DNA from: Cyanobium gracile_A
GTDB taxonomy: Bacteria; Cyanobacteriota; Cyanobacteriia; PCC-6307; Cyanobiaceae
DNA: 28,393 nucleotides
Reading direction: 5' to 3'
Assembly: GCF_034931305.1 (NCBI RefSeq)
Contig: NZ_JAYGHY010000032.1
Coordinates: 1 to 28,393, forward strand
The number at the start of each line of letters is the position of its first letter. Within the stretch, counting starts at the first letter, position 1. Below the pieces are notes generated by a model. It did not search any database. It saw only the letters and a list, made by a program, of their open reading frames with translations, and was not told the DNA's origin. Both the position numbers and the translations under genes were made by a program. Of this stretch, positions 1 through 7,042 are shown in pieces.

Positions 1-496
1 GGCCCGGCCCCTGGCCCGCGCGCTCGCGCTCGCCGGCCAGGGATTCGAGCGCCTCCAGGCAGAGGCGTGTGGTGGGATGGCTGCCGGTGCCGAAGGCACT
101 GCCTGGATCGATGCGGATCACCAGGCGATCGGCCTGCTCCGGCGGCACCTCCAGCCAGGCCGGCAGCACCAGCAGCCGCTCCCCAACAGGATCGGGCCGC
201 CAGTGGCTCTTCCAGCTCAGGCTCCAGTCCTCATCGGCCTGCCGCTGCCAGTGGACCTGTGGCAGCGCCAGGGTGAAGGGCTCCCCCAAAGGGGCCAAGG
301 CCCGCTCCAGCTCCTGCCGCTGGTCGGCGGGCCAGTCGCTTTCCGGCAGCCAGGCCAGCAGCTGGCGGCGCTCCGGGGCCTCGGGAGGATGCTGCAGGGC
401 CACCCGGGGCACCCCCAGCAGCGGCAGCTTCCAGAGCAGGGATTCCTCCAGTTCGGCCGGGGCGGCCATCTCCAGCCGCCACCAGACCAGGCCCAT
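1..496 (-). CDS. prmA: Ribosomal protein L11 methyltransferase, 5' part (cut by window start)
   Basis: PrmA uses S-adenosylmethionine to methylate ribosomal protein L11 in the cytoplasm. Only the first 165 codons lie in the window; the reading frame runs off its left edge without a stop. The N-terminal substrate-recognition region is rich in Trp, Leu and Glu. It is followed near residue 138 by AFGTGSHPTT, the PrmA family hallmark leading into the SAM-binding methyltransferase domain. The ATG overlaps the serA stop by one base (TGATG), which fixes the start and suggests translational coupling with serA. The methyltransferase core itself is outside the window. The family call is firm because of the hallmark motif. 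Confidence 0.88.
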   Translation of the reverse strand, partial: MGLVWWRLEMAAPAELEESLLWKLPLLGVPRVALQHPPEAPERRQLLAWLPESDWPADQRQELERALAPLGEPFTLALPQVHWQRQADEDWSLSWKSHWRPDPVGERLLVLPAWLEVPPEQADRLVIRIDPGSAFGTGSHPTTRLCLEALESLAGERERAGQGPG

Positions 497-2082
497 CAGA
501 GGGTGACCGGATGGGCGGCCTGGATGCCGTTGATGTCGTGGATCACCGCCAGCAGGCTGGGGGGGATCGGGTCGTCCAGGCTCAGCACCATCACGGCGTC
601 GCCCCGCACGATGCGGCGCCCCACCTGCATCGAGGCGATGTTGACGTTGTGCTCGCCGAGCAGGGAGCCCAACTGGCCGATGATGCCGGGCATGTCCCGG
701 TGGCGGGTGAAGAGCATGTGACGGCTCGGCGTCACGTTGACCGGGAATTCGTCGATGGTGGTGACGCGCAGTTCCCCGTCGGTGAACACCGCTCCGGTGA
801 CGCTGTGGTTGCCCCGCGGGCTGCGGGAGCTGAGCTGGAGTGAGCCGCCGGCGAAGTCGCGGCTGGCATCGTCTTTCACCTCGAGCACATGGATGCCGCG
901 TTCCTTGGCTTCCAGGCTGGCGTTGACGTAGTTGATGCTGTCGCCCAGGGCGGCCGAGAGGATGCCCTTGAGGGCGGCCACCACCAGGGGCTGGGCGGGA
1001 TGGGAGGCAAATTCCCCCTGCAGCCGCACCTCCAGCTCGCTGATCTGGCCTCCGGCCAGCTGGCTGAGCAGCAGGCCGAGGGTTTCGGCCAGCTGCAGAT
1101 GGGGCTTGAGCAGCTCCATCACCTCGGGGGTCAGGCCGGGGATGTTCACGGCGCTGCGGGCCGGCAGGCCGAGCAGCACGTCCCGGATCTGCTCGGCCAC
1201 ATCGATCGCCACGTTCTCCTGGGCTTCCTCCGTGGAGGCGCCGAGGTGGGGGGTGAGGATCAGCCGCTCCTTGACCAGGCGCAGCGGTGAATCGGCGGCC
1301 AGGGGTTCTTTGGCGTACACGTCGATCGCGGCACCGGCGATCACCCGGTTCTCGACGGCGTCGGCCAGGGCCTGTTCATCGATGATGCCGCCGCGGGCGC
1401 AGTTCACCAGCCGGGCGGTGGGCTTCATCGTGGCCAGCAGCGCCGCGTTGACCAGGTTCTCGGTGTCGGGCGTGCGGGGCAGGTGCAGGCTGACGTAGTC
1501 GGCTTCGGCGAACAGCTGGGGCAGGGGCAGCAGCCGCACCTGCAGCAACTGGGCCCGCTCGGCGGAGATGAAGGGGTCGTAGGCGGCCACGTCCATGCCC
1601 AGGGCCCGGGCGACGCGGGCGACGTGGGAGCCGATCTTGCCGAGGCCCACCACGCCCAGGGTTTTCTTGTAAAGCTCGTTGCCCACGTAGGTCTTGCGGT
1701 CCCAGCCGCCGGCCATGGTGCTGGCGTGGGCGTGGGGCACGTGCCGCGAGAGGGAGAGCATCAACGCCAGGGCATGCTCGGCGGCCGCGATGGTGTTGCC
1801 CTCCGGGGAGTTGACCACAATCACGCCGCGCCGGGTGGCGGCGGGCACGTCGACGTTGTCGACGCCGACGCCGGCTCGGCCGATGATGCGCAGCCTGGCC
1901 GCGGCCTCGATCACCTCAGCGGTCACCTGGGTGCCGGAGCGGATCATCAGGCCGTCGTAGTCGCCGATGCAGCCCACCAGCTGCTCCGGGCTCAGGCCCG
2001 TGCGTACGTCCACCTGGGCAACCTGGGAGAGGATGTCAATCCCCGCCTGGTCGATGGGATCAGAGACCAGAACCTTCGTCAT
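496..2082 (-). CDS. serA: D-3-phosphoglycerate dehydrogenase
   Basis: Catalyses NAD-dependent oxidation of 3-phosphoglycerate to 3-phosphohydroxypyruvate, the first step of serine synthesis. The 528-residue protein is the long form. It has a split catalytic domain, a Rossmann domain with GVVGLGKIGSHVA near residue 144, the ARGGIIDE segment carrying the catalytic Arg, and HLGASTEEAQ carrying the catalytic His. An intervening ASB domain and a C-terminal ACT domain (from about residue 455, starting HMLFTRHRDMPGIIGQLGSL) follow. The ACT domain is the usual site of serine feedback control in this family. The ATG at 2082 faces away from the gene at 2170 across an 87-base, very G-rich spacer. prmA follows with overlapping stop and start. 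Confidence 0.97.
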   Translation of the reverse strand: MTKVLVSDPIDQAGIDILSQVAQVDVRTGLSPEQLVGCIGDYDGLMIRSGTQVTAEVIEAAARLRIIGRAGVGVDNVDVPAATRRGVIVVNSPEGNTIAAAEHALALMLSLSRHVPHAHASTMAGGWDRKTYVGNELYKKTLGVVGLGKIGSHVARVARALGMDVAAYDPFISAERAQLLQVRLLPLPQLFAEADYVSLHLPRTPDTENLVNAALLATMKPTARLVNCARGGIIDEQALADAVENRVIAGAAIDVYAKEPLAADSPLRLVKERLILTPHLGASTEEAQENVAIDVAEQIRDVLLGLPARSAVNIPGLTPEVMELLKPHLQLAETLGLLLSQLAGGQISELEVRLQGEFASHPAQPLVVAALKGILSAALGDSINYVNASLEAKERGIHVLEVKDDASRDFAGGSLQLSSRSPRGNHSVTGAVFTDGELRVTTIDEFPVNVTPSRHMLFTRHRDMPGIIGQLGSLLGEHNVNIASMQVGRRIVRGDAVMVLSLDDPIPPSLLAVIHDINGIQAAHPVTL

Positions 2083-2169
2083 GTCCGGCAGCGGTGCGTG
2101 GGGCGGGGGGTACGCCCCCAGGGGGGCAGGCCGGAGGTGCAGTGTAGAGAGCGGTGCGGAGACGAGCCC

Positions 2170-2673
2170 ATGTCCTTGAGTGTGGTGGTGGTGCTGGACG
2201 ACCGCGATCGCCTGCAGGCATTGCGGGAACGCTTACTGGCGCTGCAGCCGGCCCCGACCCGCGTGCTGGCGATCGGCAGCGGCGAGGCGACCATGTCGGA
2301 GGTTGAGCGGCTCGATCCGGCCACGGCCCGGCGGCGGCGGCAGCAGTCGATGGTCCGCTGGCTGCTGCCCTTCGGCTTCCTGGCCGGACTCACCTTCACC
2401 CAGATCACCGATCTGCACACGTTCAGCTTCGCCGGGGCCTACGGAGAGCCGCTGATCGGTGGCCTGCTGGGCATGGGCTCCGGCTGGATGGGCAGCTTTG
2501 CCGCCGCCGCCAGCGTCAGCTCCGAGGAGGATGACCGCATCCGCATCCTGCGCAACCGGCTCGACGAGGGCTGCTGGCTGCTGCTGCTGGAGGCCCCCGC
2601 CGGGAGCGAGATCCCCTGGACCACGATCCAGCTGGCACGACCGAAGGCGGTCGTGCGGTTGGACGACACCTGA
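2170..2673 (+). CDS. Conserved cyanobacterial-type membrane protein, unknown function
   Basis: A 167-residue protein of unknown function. The ATG at 2170 gives an N-terminal beta-alpha segment (MSLSVVVVLDDRDRLQALRE) resembling a small soluble fold. Then come a basic stretch RRRRQQS near residue 54, a hydrophobic helix at about 62-80, and a Gly/Ala-rich hydrophobic segment at about 92-116 that resembles a glycine-zipper membrane helix. The C-terminus is soluble. Longer in-frame extensions upstream overlap serA antisense and are not credible. It shares a divergent spacer with serA and sits 12 bases before the S4-domain gene, probably in one transcript with it. I recall similar proteins beside serA in marine Synechococcus, but cannot name a family. 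Confidence 0.8.
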   Translation: MSLSVVVVLDDRDRLQALRERLLALQPAPTRVLAIGSGEATMSEVERLDPATARRRRQQSMVRWLLPFGFLAGLTFTQITDLHTFSFAGAYGEPLIGGLLGMGSGWMGSFAAAASVSSEEDDRIRILRNRLDEGCWLLLLEAPAGSEIPWTTIQLARPKAVVRLDDT

Positions 2674-2685
2674 GCCGCTGGCGCC

Positions 2686-3459
2686 ATGCTTCCAAGACGG
2701 GACCTGTTGGCAGGAAGCCGCCGCCCGCAGGCCCTGGGCAGCCTGTTCAGTCTGGCGGAGACCGCCCTGCGCACCTGGGAGCCCCAGGTGAGTGGATTTC
2801 TGGACGCCGCCGTATGGGAGGAGGCCGAGGCCAGGCTCGGTGCCCTCAGTGAGCTGAGCCTCGCCAGCGACGGCGGCCATCCCGGCGCCGAACGCCGCTG
2901 CCTGCTGCTGGGACGGGCGGGCCAGGAGCCCGTGTCTCCCGCCCTGATGGGGCTGGAAATCAGCGGCAACTTTCTCTTCGATCCCGCCTCCGCTGCCGAC
3001 ATGCTCGAGGGGCTGGCCCGCTCCGGTGCCAGCGCGGCGGAGTGGGGCGATCTGTGGTTGCGGGGCGATCGGGGCGCTCAGGCCATCGTCACGGCGGCCC
3101 TGGCCGGGAGGCTGGATGGGGGCGAGGGCCTGGTGCGCACGGTGCCGGTGCGCTTCGAGGCCCGCTCCATCGACGTGCTGCAGCTGCCGGCCCGGCGCCT
3201 GCCCCGCCAGCTGACCACGGTGGAAGCCTCCCTGCGGTTGGATGCCCTGGCGTCCGCCGGTTTCGGCCTGTCCCGCAACCGCATGGCCACCCTGATCCGC
3301 CAGGGGGCCGTGCGCATCGACTGGACCGTGGTATGCAGTCCCAGCCAGCCGTTGGCCGTGGGGGCGCGGGTCCAGCTGGAGGGGCGGGGCGAGCTGGAGG
3401 TGCTAGCGATCGATCCCACCAAGCGGGAGCGATTCCGGATCCGGATGGAGCGCCATTGA
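2686..3459 (+). CDS. Photosystem II S4 domain protein (YlmH-like RNA-binding protein)
   Basis: A 257-residue protein with the arrangement of the cyanobacterial PSII S4 protein family, related to YlmH of Gram-positive bacteria. An N-terminal alpha/beta domain of about 180 residues is followed by a C-terminal S4 RNA-binding domain (about 185-250). The S4 domain begins RLDALASAGFGLSRNRMATL and continues through IRQGAVRIDW. S4 domains bind structured RNA. The family name comes from its occurrence in photosynthetic organisms, and a direct photosystem II role is not evident from sequence. YlmH is linked to rescue of stalled ribosomes, so a translation-related role is an alternative. It is likely cotranscribed with the membrane protein just upstream. 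Confidence 0.87.
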   Translation: MLPRRDLLAGSRRPQALGSLFSLAETALRTWEPQVSGFLDAAVWEEAEARLGALSELSLASDGGHPGAERRCLLLGRAGQEPVSPALMGLEISGNFLFDPASAADMLEGLARSGASAAEWGDLWLRGDRGAQAIVTAALAGRLDGGEGLVRTVPVRFEARSIDVLQLPARRLPRQLTTVEASLRLDALASAGFGLSRNRMATLIRQGAVRIDWTVVCSPSQPLAVGARVQLEGRGELEVLAIDPTKRERFRIRMERH

Positions 3460-3567
3460 GGCCCCGGGCCCCAAGTTGACAGGAGGGAAGGCCGGCGAGT
3501 AGGAAAAGCCCTAGGAAGAAACGGAACCAGCGGATTTACCGTTGGCGAAGTTACGACAACTCATGCC

Positions 3568-3585
3568 TTTCGATATTTATCGAAA
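3568..3585. repeat. 18-base AT-rich palindrome upstream of tRNA-Val
   Basis: TTTCGATA, a two-base TT spacer, then TATCGAAA: eight paired bases on each side without mismatch. It lies 40 bases before the tRNA in the most AT-rich stretch of the local spacer. The two-base spacer is too short for a good RNA hairpin loop, and no T-run follows on either strand, so a protein-binding site is more likely than a terminator. Function is inference. Confidence 0.5.
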
Positions 3586-3625
3586 TGACAGTCGATTTCC
3601 CCAACACCTCGGTTATCCCGGCAAC

Positions 3626-3697
3626 GGGCGATTAGCTCAGAGGTAGAGCACTACCTTGACACGGTAGGAGTCACTGGTTCGATTCCAGTATCGCCCA
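3626..3697 (+). tRNA. tRNA-Val (anticodon GAC)
   Basis: A 72-base tRNA cloverleaf. The acceptor arms are GGGCGAT and ATCGCCC with discriminator A. The D arm is GCTC/GAGC. The anticodon stem CTACC/GGTAG encloses loop TTGACAC with anticodon GAC at 3658-3660, reading the Val codons GUC and GUU. The T arm is ACTGG/CCAGT around TTCGATT. The 3' CCA is not encoded, so it must be added after transcription. It lies alone between the S4-domain gene and murD on the same strand. Confidence 0.97.
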
Positions 3698-3794
3698 TCT
3701 TCAGTTTTATTCATTCCTCTCGAATCGGGCACGGTTCAGTTCGGCGTGCACTTCGCTGCTACCCTCGGCCGATCCTGAATGTGAGCCTGCCAGC

Positions 3795-5201
3795 GTGAGC
3801 CCAACCGAGGCCATTCCACCCCTGTCCTGCACGGTGGTGGTGGGCCTCGGTCGATCGGGACTGGGGGCTGCCCGATTACTCCACGCCCGCGGTGAAGCGG
3901 TGGTGGTGATCGAAAGTGGCGACTCCCCTGAGCTTCGGGCCCGGGCCGCCGAGCTGGAGAACGAGGCCATTGCGGCGCGCCTGGGGGTGCCCCTCAGCGT
4001 CGAGGCGTTCCAGGCCCTGCCGCTGCCAGCGTCGGTGGTGGTGGTGAGTCCGGGGATCGCCTGGAACCATCCGGTGCTGGAGCAGCTGCGCGGCCAGGGG
4101 GTGCAGGTGCAGGGGGAGATCGTGCCCGCCTGGCAGGCCAGCCGGGATGTGCCCTGGATCGGCATCACCGGCACCAATGGCAAGACCACGGTCACCTGCC
4201 TGGTGCACCACCTGCTGGAGCAGGGCGGCAAGGATGCGCCGCTGTGCGGCAATGTCGGCATCTCCGCCGCCGAGGTGGTGCTGCAACGGCGCCTGGAGCA
4301 GGGCCCCCGCCCCGACTGGTTGGTGGTGGAACTGAGCAGCTACCAGTTGGAGGCGGCCCCGGCCGTCGCGCCCGCCATCGGCGTCTGGACCACCCTCACC
4401 CCCGACCACCTCGAGCGCCACGGCACCCTGTCCGCCTACCGGGCCATCAAGCGGCGCCTGCTGGAGCAGTCACGCCTCCGCATCCTCAATGCCGACGACC
4501 CCGACCTGCGCGGCCACGCCGACACCTGGGAGCACGCCGACTGGATCACCGCCGGACCCAAGCAGGACCTGCCGGCCGGGATCGATCCGTTGCTGTGGAT
4601 CGATGAACACGATCTGGTGCAGGGGCGCCAGGGTCCCCTGTTCCCCGCCAGTGCCCTGGCGATGCCCGGGGCCCACAACCGCCAGAACCTGCTGCTGGCG
4701 GTGGCGGTCGGGCTGCATGCCGGGCTGGAGCCGGCGGCGATGGAGGCCGCCTGCCGCTGCTTCCCCGGCGTGCCCCACCGGCTGGAGCGCCTGCGCCAGC
4801 TGAACGGCATCACCTGGTTCAACGACAGCAAGGCCACCAACTACGACGCCGCCGAGGTGGCCCTGCGGGCCCTGGAGGGACCCTTGGTGGTGCTGGCCGG
4901 TGGTCAGTCGAAGCAGGGGGATGCGACGGCCTGGCTGGAGCGGCTCCAGGAGCGGGCGGCGGCGGTGGTGCTCTACGGCGCGGCCCGGGAGGAATTCACC
5001 GGCCTCCTGCACACCAGCGGTTTCGGCGGTGTGGTGCGGCAGGTGGAGGATCTGGAGGCTGCGGTGGCCCTGGCCGCCAGCCTGGCTGCGGAGCTCGACT
5101 GCCAGGGGGTGTTGTTGTCGCCCGCCTGTGCCAGCTTCGATCAGTACACCAGTTTCGAAGCCCGCGGCGACCACTTCCGCCGGCTGGTGCTGGCCCTCTG
5201 A
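3795..5201 (+). CDS. murD: UDP-N-acetylmuramoyl-L-alanine--D-glutamate ligase
   Basis: Adds D-glutamate to UDP-MurNAc-L-Ala in the cytoplasmic phase of peptidoglycan synthesis, using ATP. The 468-residue length is normal for MurD. The N-terminal Rossmann-like domain starts VVVGLGRSGLGAARLL. The central Mur ligase ATP-binding loop GITGTNGKTT lies at about 123-132. The C-terminal domain carries HRLERL and NDSKATN, the MurD-type ligand and ATP contacts. The start is the GTG at 3795; the only nearby upstream alternative, at 3781, meets an in-frame stop at once. The EVE-domain gene begins 12 bases after the stop. A promoter is expected in the 97 bases between the tRNA and the GTG. Confidence 0.97.
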   Translation: MSPTEAIPPLSCTVVVGLGRSGLGAARLLHARGEAVVVIESGDSPELRARAAELENEAIAARLGVPLSVEAFQALPLPASVVVVSPGIAWNHPVLEQLRGQGVQVQGEIVPAWQASRDVPWIGITGTNGKTTVTCLVHHLLEQGGKDAPLCGNVGISAAEVVLQRRLEQGPRPDWLVVELSSYQLEAAPAVAPAIGVWTTLTPDHLERHGTLSAYRAIKRRLLEQSRLRILNADDPDLRGHADTWEHADWITAGPKQDLPAGIDPLLWIDEHDLVQGRQGPLFPASALAMPGAHNRQNLLLAVAVGLHAGLEPAAMEAACRCFPGVPHRLERLRQLNGITWFNDSKATNYDAAEVALRALEGPLVVLAGGQSKQGDATAWLERLQERAAAVVLYGAAREEFTGLLHTSGFGGVVRQVEDLEAAVALAASLAAELDCQGVLLSPACASFDQYTSFEARGDHFRRLVLAL

Positions 5202-5213
5202 AACCGAACATCC

Positions 5214-5681
5214 ATGGCCTGGTGGTTGATGAAAAGCGAGCCGGATGTCTACGGCATCCAGCACCTGCAGGCGGAGGGCACCACCCTCTGGGACGGGATC
5301 CGCAACTACCAGGCCCGCAACTTCATGCGCGCGATGCAGAGCGGTGATCGGGCCTTCTTCTACCACTCCAATGTCAGTCCCCCCGGCATCGTCGGCCTGA
5401 TGGAGGTGATCGAAACGGGGCTGGTGGATCCCAGCCAGTTCGATCCCACATCCAAGTACTTCGATCCGGCCTCCAAGCCGGAGGCCCCCCGCTGGGACTG
5501 TGCCCGTCTCGCCTATCGCACCACCTTCCCGGCGATGCTGACTCTTGACGCCCTGCGGGAGCATTTCACGGTGGAGGATCTGGTGGTGGTACGCCGGGGC
5601 AACCGCCTCTCGATCCTGCCGGTGGCTGACGCCAGCGCCACGCGCATCTTCCGCCTGCTGGGGGTGGCGCCGGAGGCCTGA
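5214..5681 (+). CDS. EVE domain protein (PUA-like fold)
   Basis: A 155-residue protein that is essentially one EVE domain. It opens MAWWLMKSEPDVYGI, continues TTLWDGIRNYQARNFMR and the DRAFFYHSN strand, and has the SKYFDPASKPEAPRWDCARL segment typical of the family (compare human THYN1). EVE domains belong to the PUA superfamily and are thought to bind modified bases in DNA or RNA. The substrate here cannot be read from sequence. It lies 12 bases behind murD and is probably cotranscribed with it. The next gene is on the opposite strand and converges. Confidence 0.9.
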   Translation: MAWWLMKSEPDVYGIQHLQAEGTTLWDGIRNYQARNFMRAMQSGDRAFFYHSNVSPPGIVGLMEVIETGLVDPSQFDPTSKYFDPASKPEAPRWDCARLAYRTTFPAMLTLDALREHFTVEDLVVVRRGNRLSILPVADASATRIFRLLGVAPEA

Positions 5682-5697
5682 GGCGCCTCAGGCCAGC

Positions 5698-5952
5698 TCA
5701 GGCCGCTGGTGCCGAGAACGCCTGATGGCCCGGAAACAGGTTGGCCAGGTAGCAGCGGGTCACCCCCCGGTTGCGGATGCCGTTCTGCACCAGAAAGCCC
5801 GCCAGGGCGGCCTGGAACAGCCGGTACTGGTCCCAGTTGGGGTGGTGCTCGATGAACTGCCGCATCGCCTCCAGCAGCGGTTCGGGCACCTCCGCCCGCA
5901 GGCTCACCAGCGACTCGGCCCCGTCCGACGGCAGGGTTCTCAGGCGGGCCAT
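5698..5952 (-). CDS. DUF2811 family small protein
   Basis: A small protein matching the cyanobacterial DUF2811 family. Its core reads VSLRAEVPEPLLEAMRQFIE then HPNWDQYRLFQAALAGFLVQ and NGIRNRGVTRCYL. No function is known. I chose the ATG at 5952, giving 84 residues, rather than the in-frame codon at 5988. The later start matches the compact family length, and it overlaps the stop of the upstream small ORF by 13 bases, a common coupling arrangement. It is the last gene of the minus-strand rpoZ cluster and converges on the EVE-domain gene with 16 bases between them. Confidence 0.8.
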   Translation of the reverse strand: MARLRTLPSDGAESLVSLRAEVPEPLLEAMRQFIEHHPNWDQYRLFQAALAGFLVQNGIRNRGVTRCYLANLFPGHQAFSAPAA

Positions 5953-6269
5953 TGCGGACTCCATGCAGCGCGTCCGCCACTTCTCCACACCGAAGGGGGA
6001 ACGTCAAACGGCGCCGGCTGCGGCGCGAGCGGCCTGGTCCCAGGCTGAGACACAGGCTCTTGCAAGGGCTTCAGGCCGTCGCAGGCGTCGCTAGCCAGCC
6101 GCCGCAGCGGCGGCCGGGAATTGTCAAGCCAGGGCGGCGGCCAGTGCAGCTTCTCCCCAGCCTCGCTGAGCGGCCAGCGTCCGAAGGGGGCCTTCTGGGG
6201 AGAAATGGTGCAAAACAGAGGTGGCGGCTGTGGAATCCGCCAACGATCAACAATCCTGATCTTCGCCAT
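5940..6269 (-). CDS. Possible small coupled protein, unknown function
   Basis: A 109-residue reading frame filling what would otherwise be an unusual 294-base hole inside a compact operon. The ATG at 6269 overlaps the end of the DUF1818 gene by 23 bases, and the stop overlaps the DUF2811 ATG at 5952 by 13 bases. It opens MAKIRIVDRWRIP and has Pro/Trp-rich segments such as KAPFGRWPLSEAGEKL and LHWPPPWLDNSRPPLRRLA. There is no signal peptide or membrane helix. I recognise no family. Position and overlaps at both ends favour a real gene, while the loose Pro/Arg-rich tail argues for caution. Overlapping frames here look less protein-like. Confidence 0.45.
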   Translation of the reverse strand: MAKIRIVDRWRIPQPPPLFCTISPQKAPFGRWPLSEAGEKLHWPPPWLDNSRPPLRRLASDACDGLKPLQEPVSQPGTRPLAPQPAPFDVPPSVWRSGGRAAWSPQWPA

Positions 6270-6672
6270 TCCGCTCAGTCGGTCTCAGGCGCTCCAGGGC
6301 CGCGGCGAACGCGGCGCTGGCGGCGGCAGTCCAACCCCCTTCCATCCCCCGCGATCCGGGCTCGGGGGTGAGCACCAGTTGCAGCGACCAGCTGCCGCGA
6401 TCCCCCCGCAGCCCCAGCCACAGCGACCCGCCGGCGTCGGAGCGGGGATCGCCGATCGGCAACTCCAGTTCGATGTCGATGGCCTCCTCCGCCATCAGGG
6501 TGTCGGCGAGGGCGACGTGCTGGGCGGTGAGCTGTCCGCTGGCCCGTTGCAGGGCGAGCAGTTCGGCGCCAGTCAGTTCGCAGGCCCAGCCCTCCCCCCC
6601 GATCAGGGCGGTGTAGGGACTTCGGGATGGATCCACCACCAGCCGCCAGCCCTGGCCTTCGCAGATCTCCAC
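6247..6672 (-). CDS. DUF1818 family protein
   Basis: A 141-residue protein matching the cyanobacterial DUF1818 family. It opens with an EGQGWRLVVDPSRSPYTALI segment followed by GGEGWACELTGAELLALQR, and has a central acidic beta segment AIDIELELPIGD. The C-terminal helix ends in a charged tail. No function is established. The start is a GTG at 6672, 22 bases after the rpoZ stop, so the two are probably cotranscribed. The pairing with rpoZ hints at a transcription-linked or simply housekeeping location, but this is not evidence of function. Confidence 0.85.
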   Translation of the reverse strand: MEICEGQGWRLVVDPSRSPYTALIGGEGWACELTGAELLALQRASGQLTAQHVALADTLMAEEAIDIELELPIGDPRSDAGGSLWLGLRGDRGSWSLQLVLTPEPGSRGMEGGWTAAASAAFAAALERLRPTERNGEDQDC

Positions 6673-6694
6673 AGCGGCTTGGAGTGGGCCCGGT

Positions 6695-6922
6695 TCAGCC
6701 GGGCAGCAGGTCGGGCTGGTCCTGCTCGTCGCTGAGTTCGACGATCGCCCGTTGCACGGGCTTGATCATCGAGTCATCGAGCAGGCCGTCGAAATCGTCG
6801 AAGCGGCGTTGCTTGGCCCGAAAAGCGATGCGAACGGTGGTCAGGTAGCGGTTGCTGGAGTGCCGGATCAGGCTCTCTCCTCTCTGGGCCAGCTCCTTGG
6901 CGTTGAGTTCGCTGCTTGGCAT
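6695..6922 (-). CDS. rpoZ: RNA polymerase omega subunit
   Basis: A 75-residue omega subunit, which helps assemble and stabilise the beta' subunit in RNA polymerase. The conserved helical core reads AKELAQRGESLIRHSSNRYL then TTVRIAFRAKQRRFDDFDGL. The C-terminus IVELSDEQDQPDLLPG is characteristic of cyanobacterial omega. The ATG at 6922 is the only plausible start. It heads the minus-strand cluster with DUF1818, the small coupled ORF and DUF2811, and faces the Hsp70-like gene divergently across about 120 bases that should hold both promoters. Confidence 0.95.
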   Translation of the reverse strand: MPSSELNAKELAQRGESLIRHSSNRYLTTVRIAFRAKQRRFDDFDGLLDDSMIKPVQRAIVELSDEQDQPDLLPG

Positions 6923-7042
6923 ACGGACCTGATCATCAATTGCAACAGCTTAGTTCAGCCCCCCGTACGCCCTTCTTCCCTGGTCACGGCCTAGAAGGGG
7001 GCCACCCGTGCCCCTGCGCCAACACCGCACCCCCTCCGACCC

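Noticed and set aside
2105..2126. G-run/C-run hairpins in the serA divergent spacer
   Set aside because: GGGGG-TACG-CCCCC and an alternative pairing are possible, but such runs are expected in this GC range, and no riboswitch or attenuator features accompany them.
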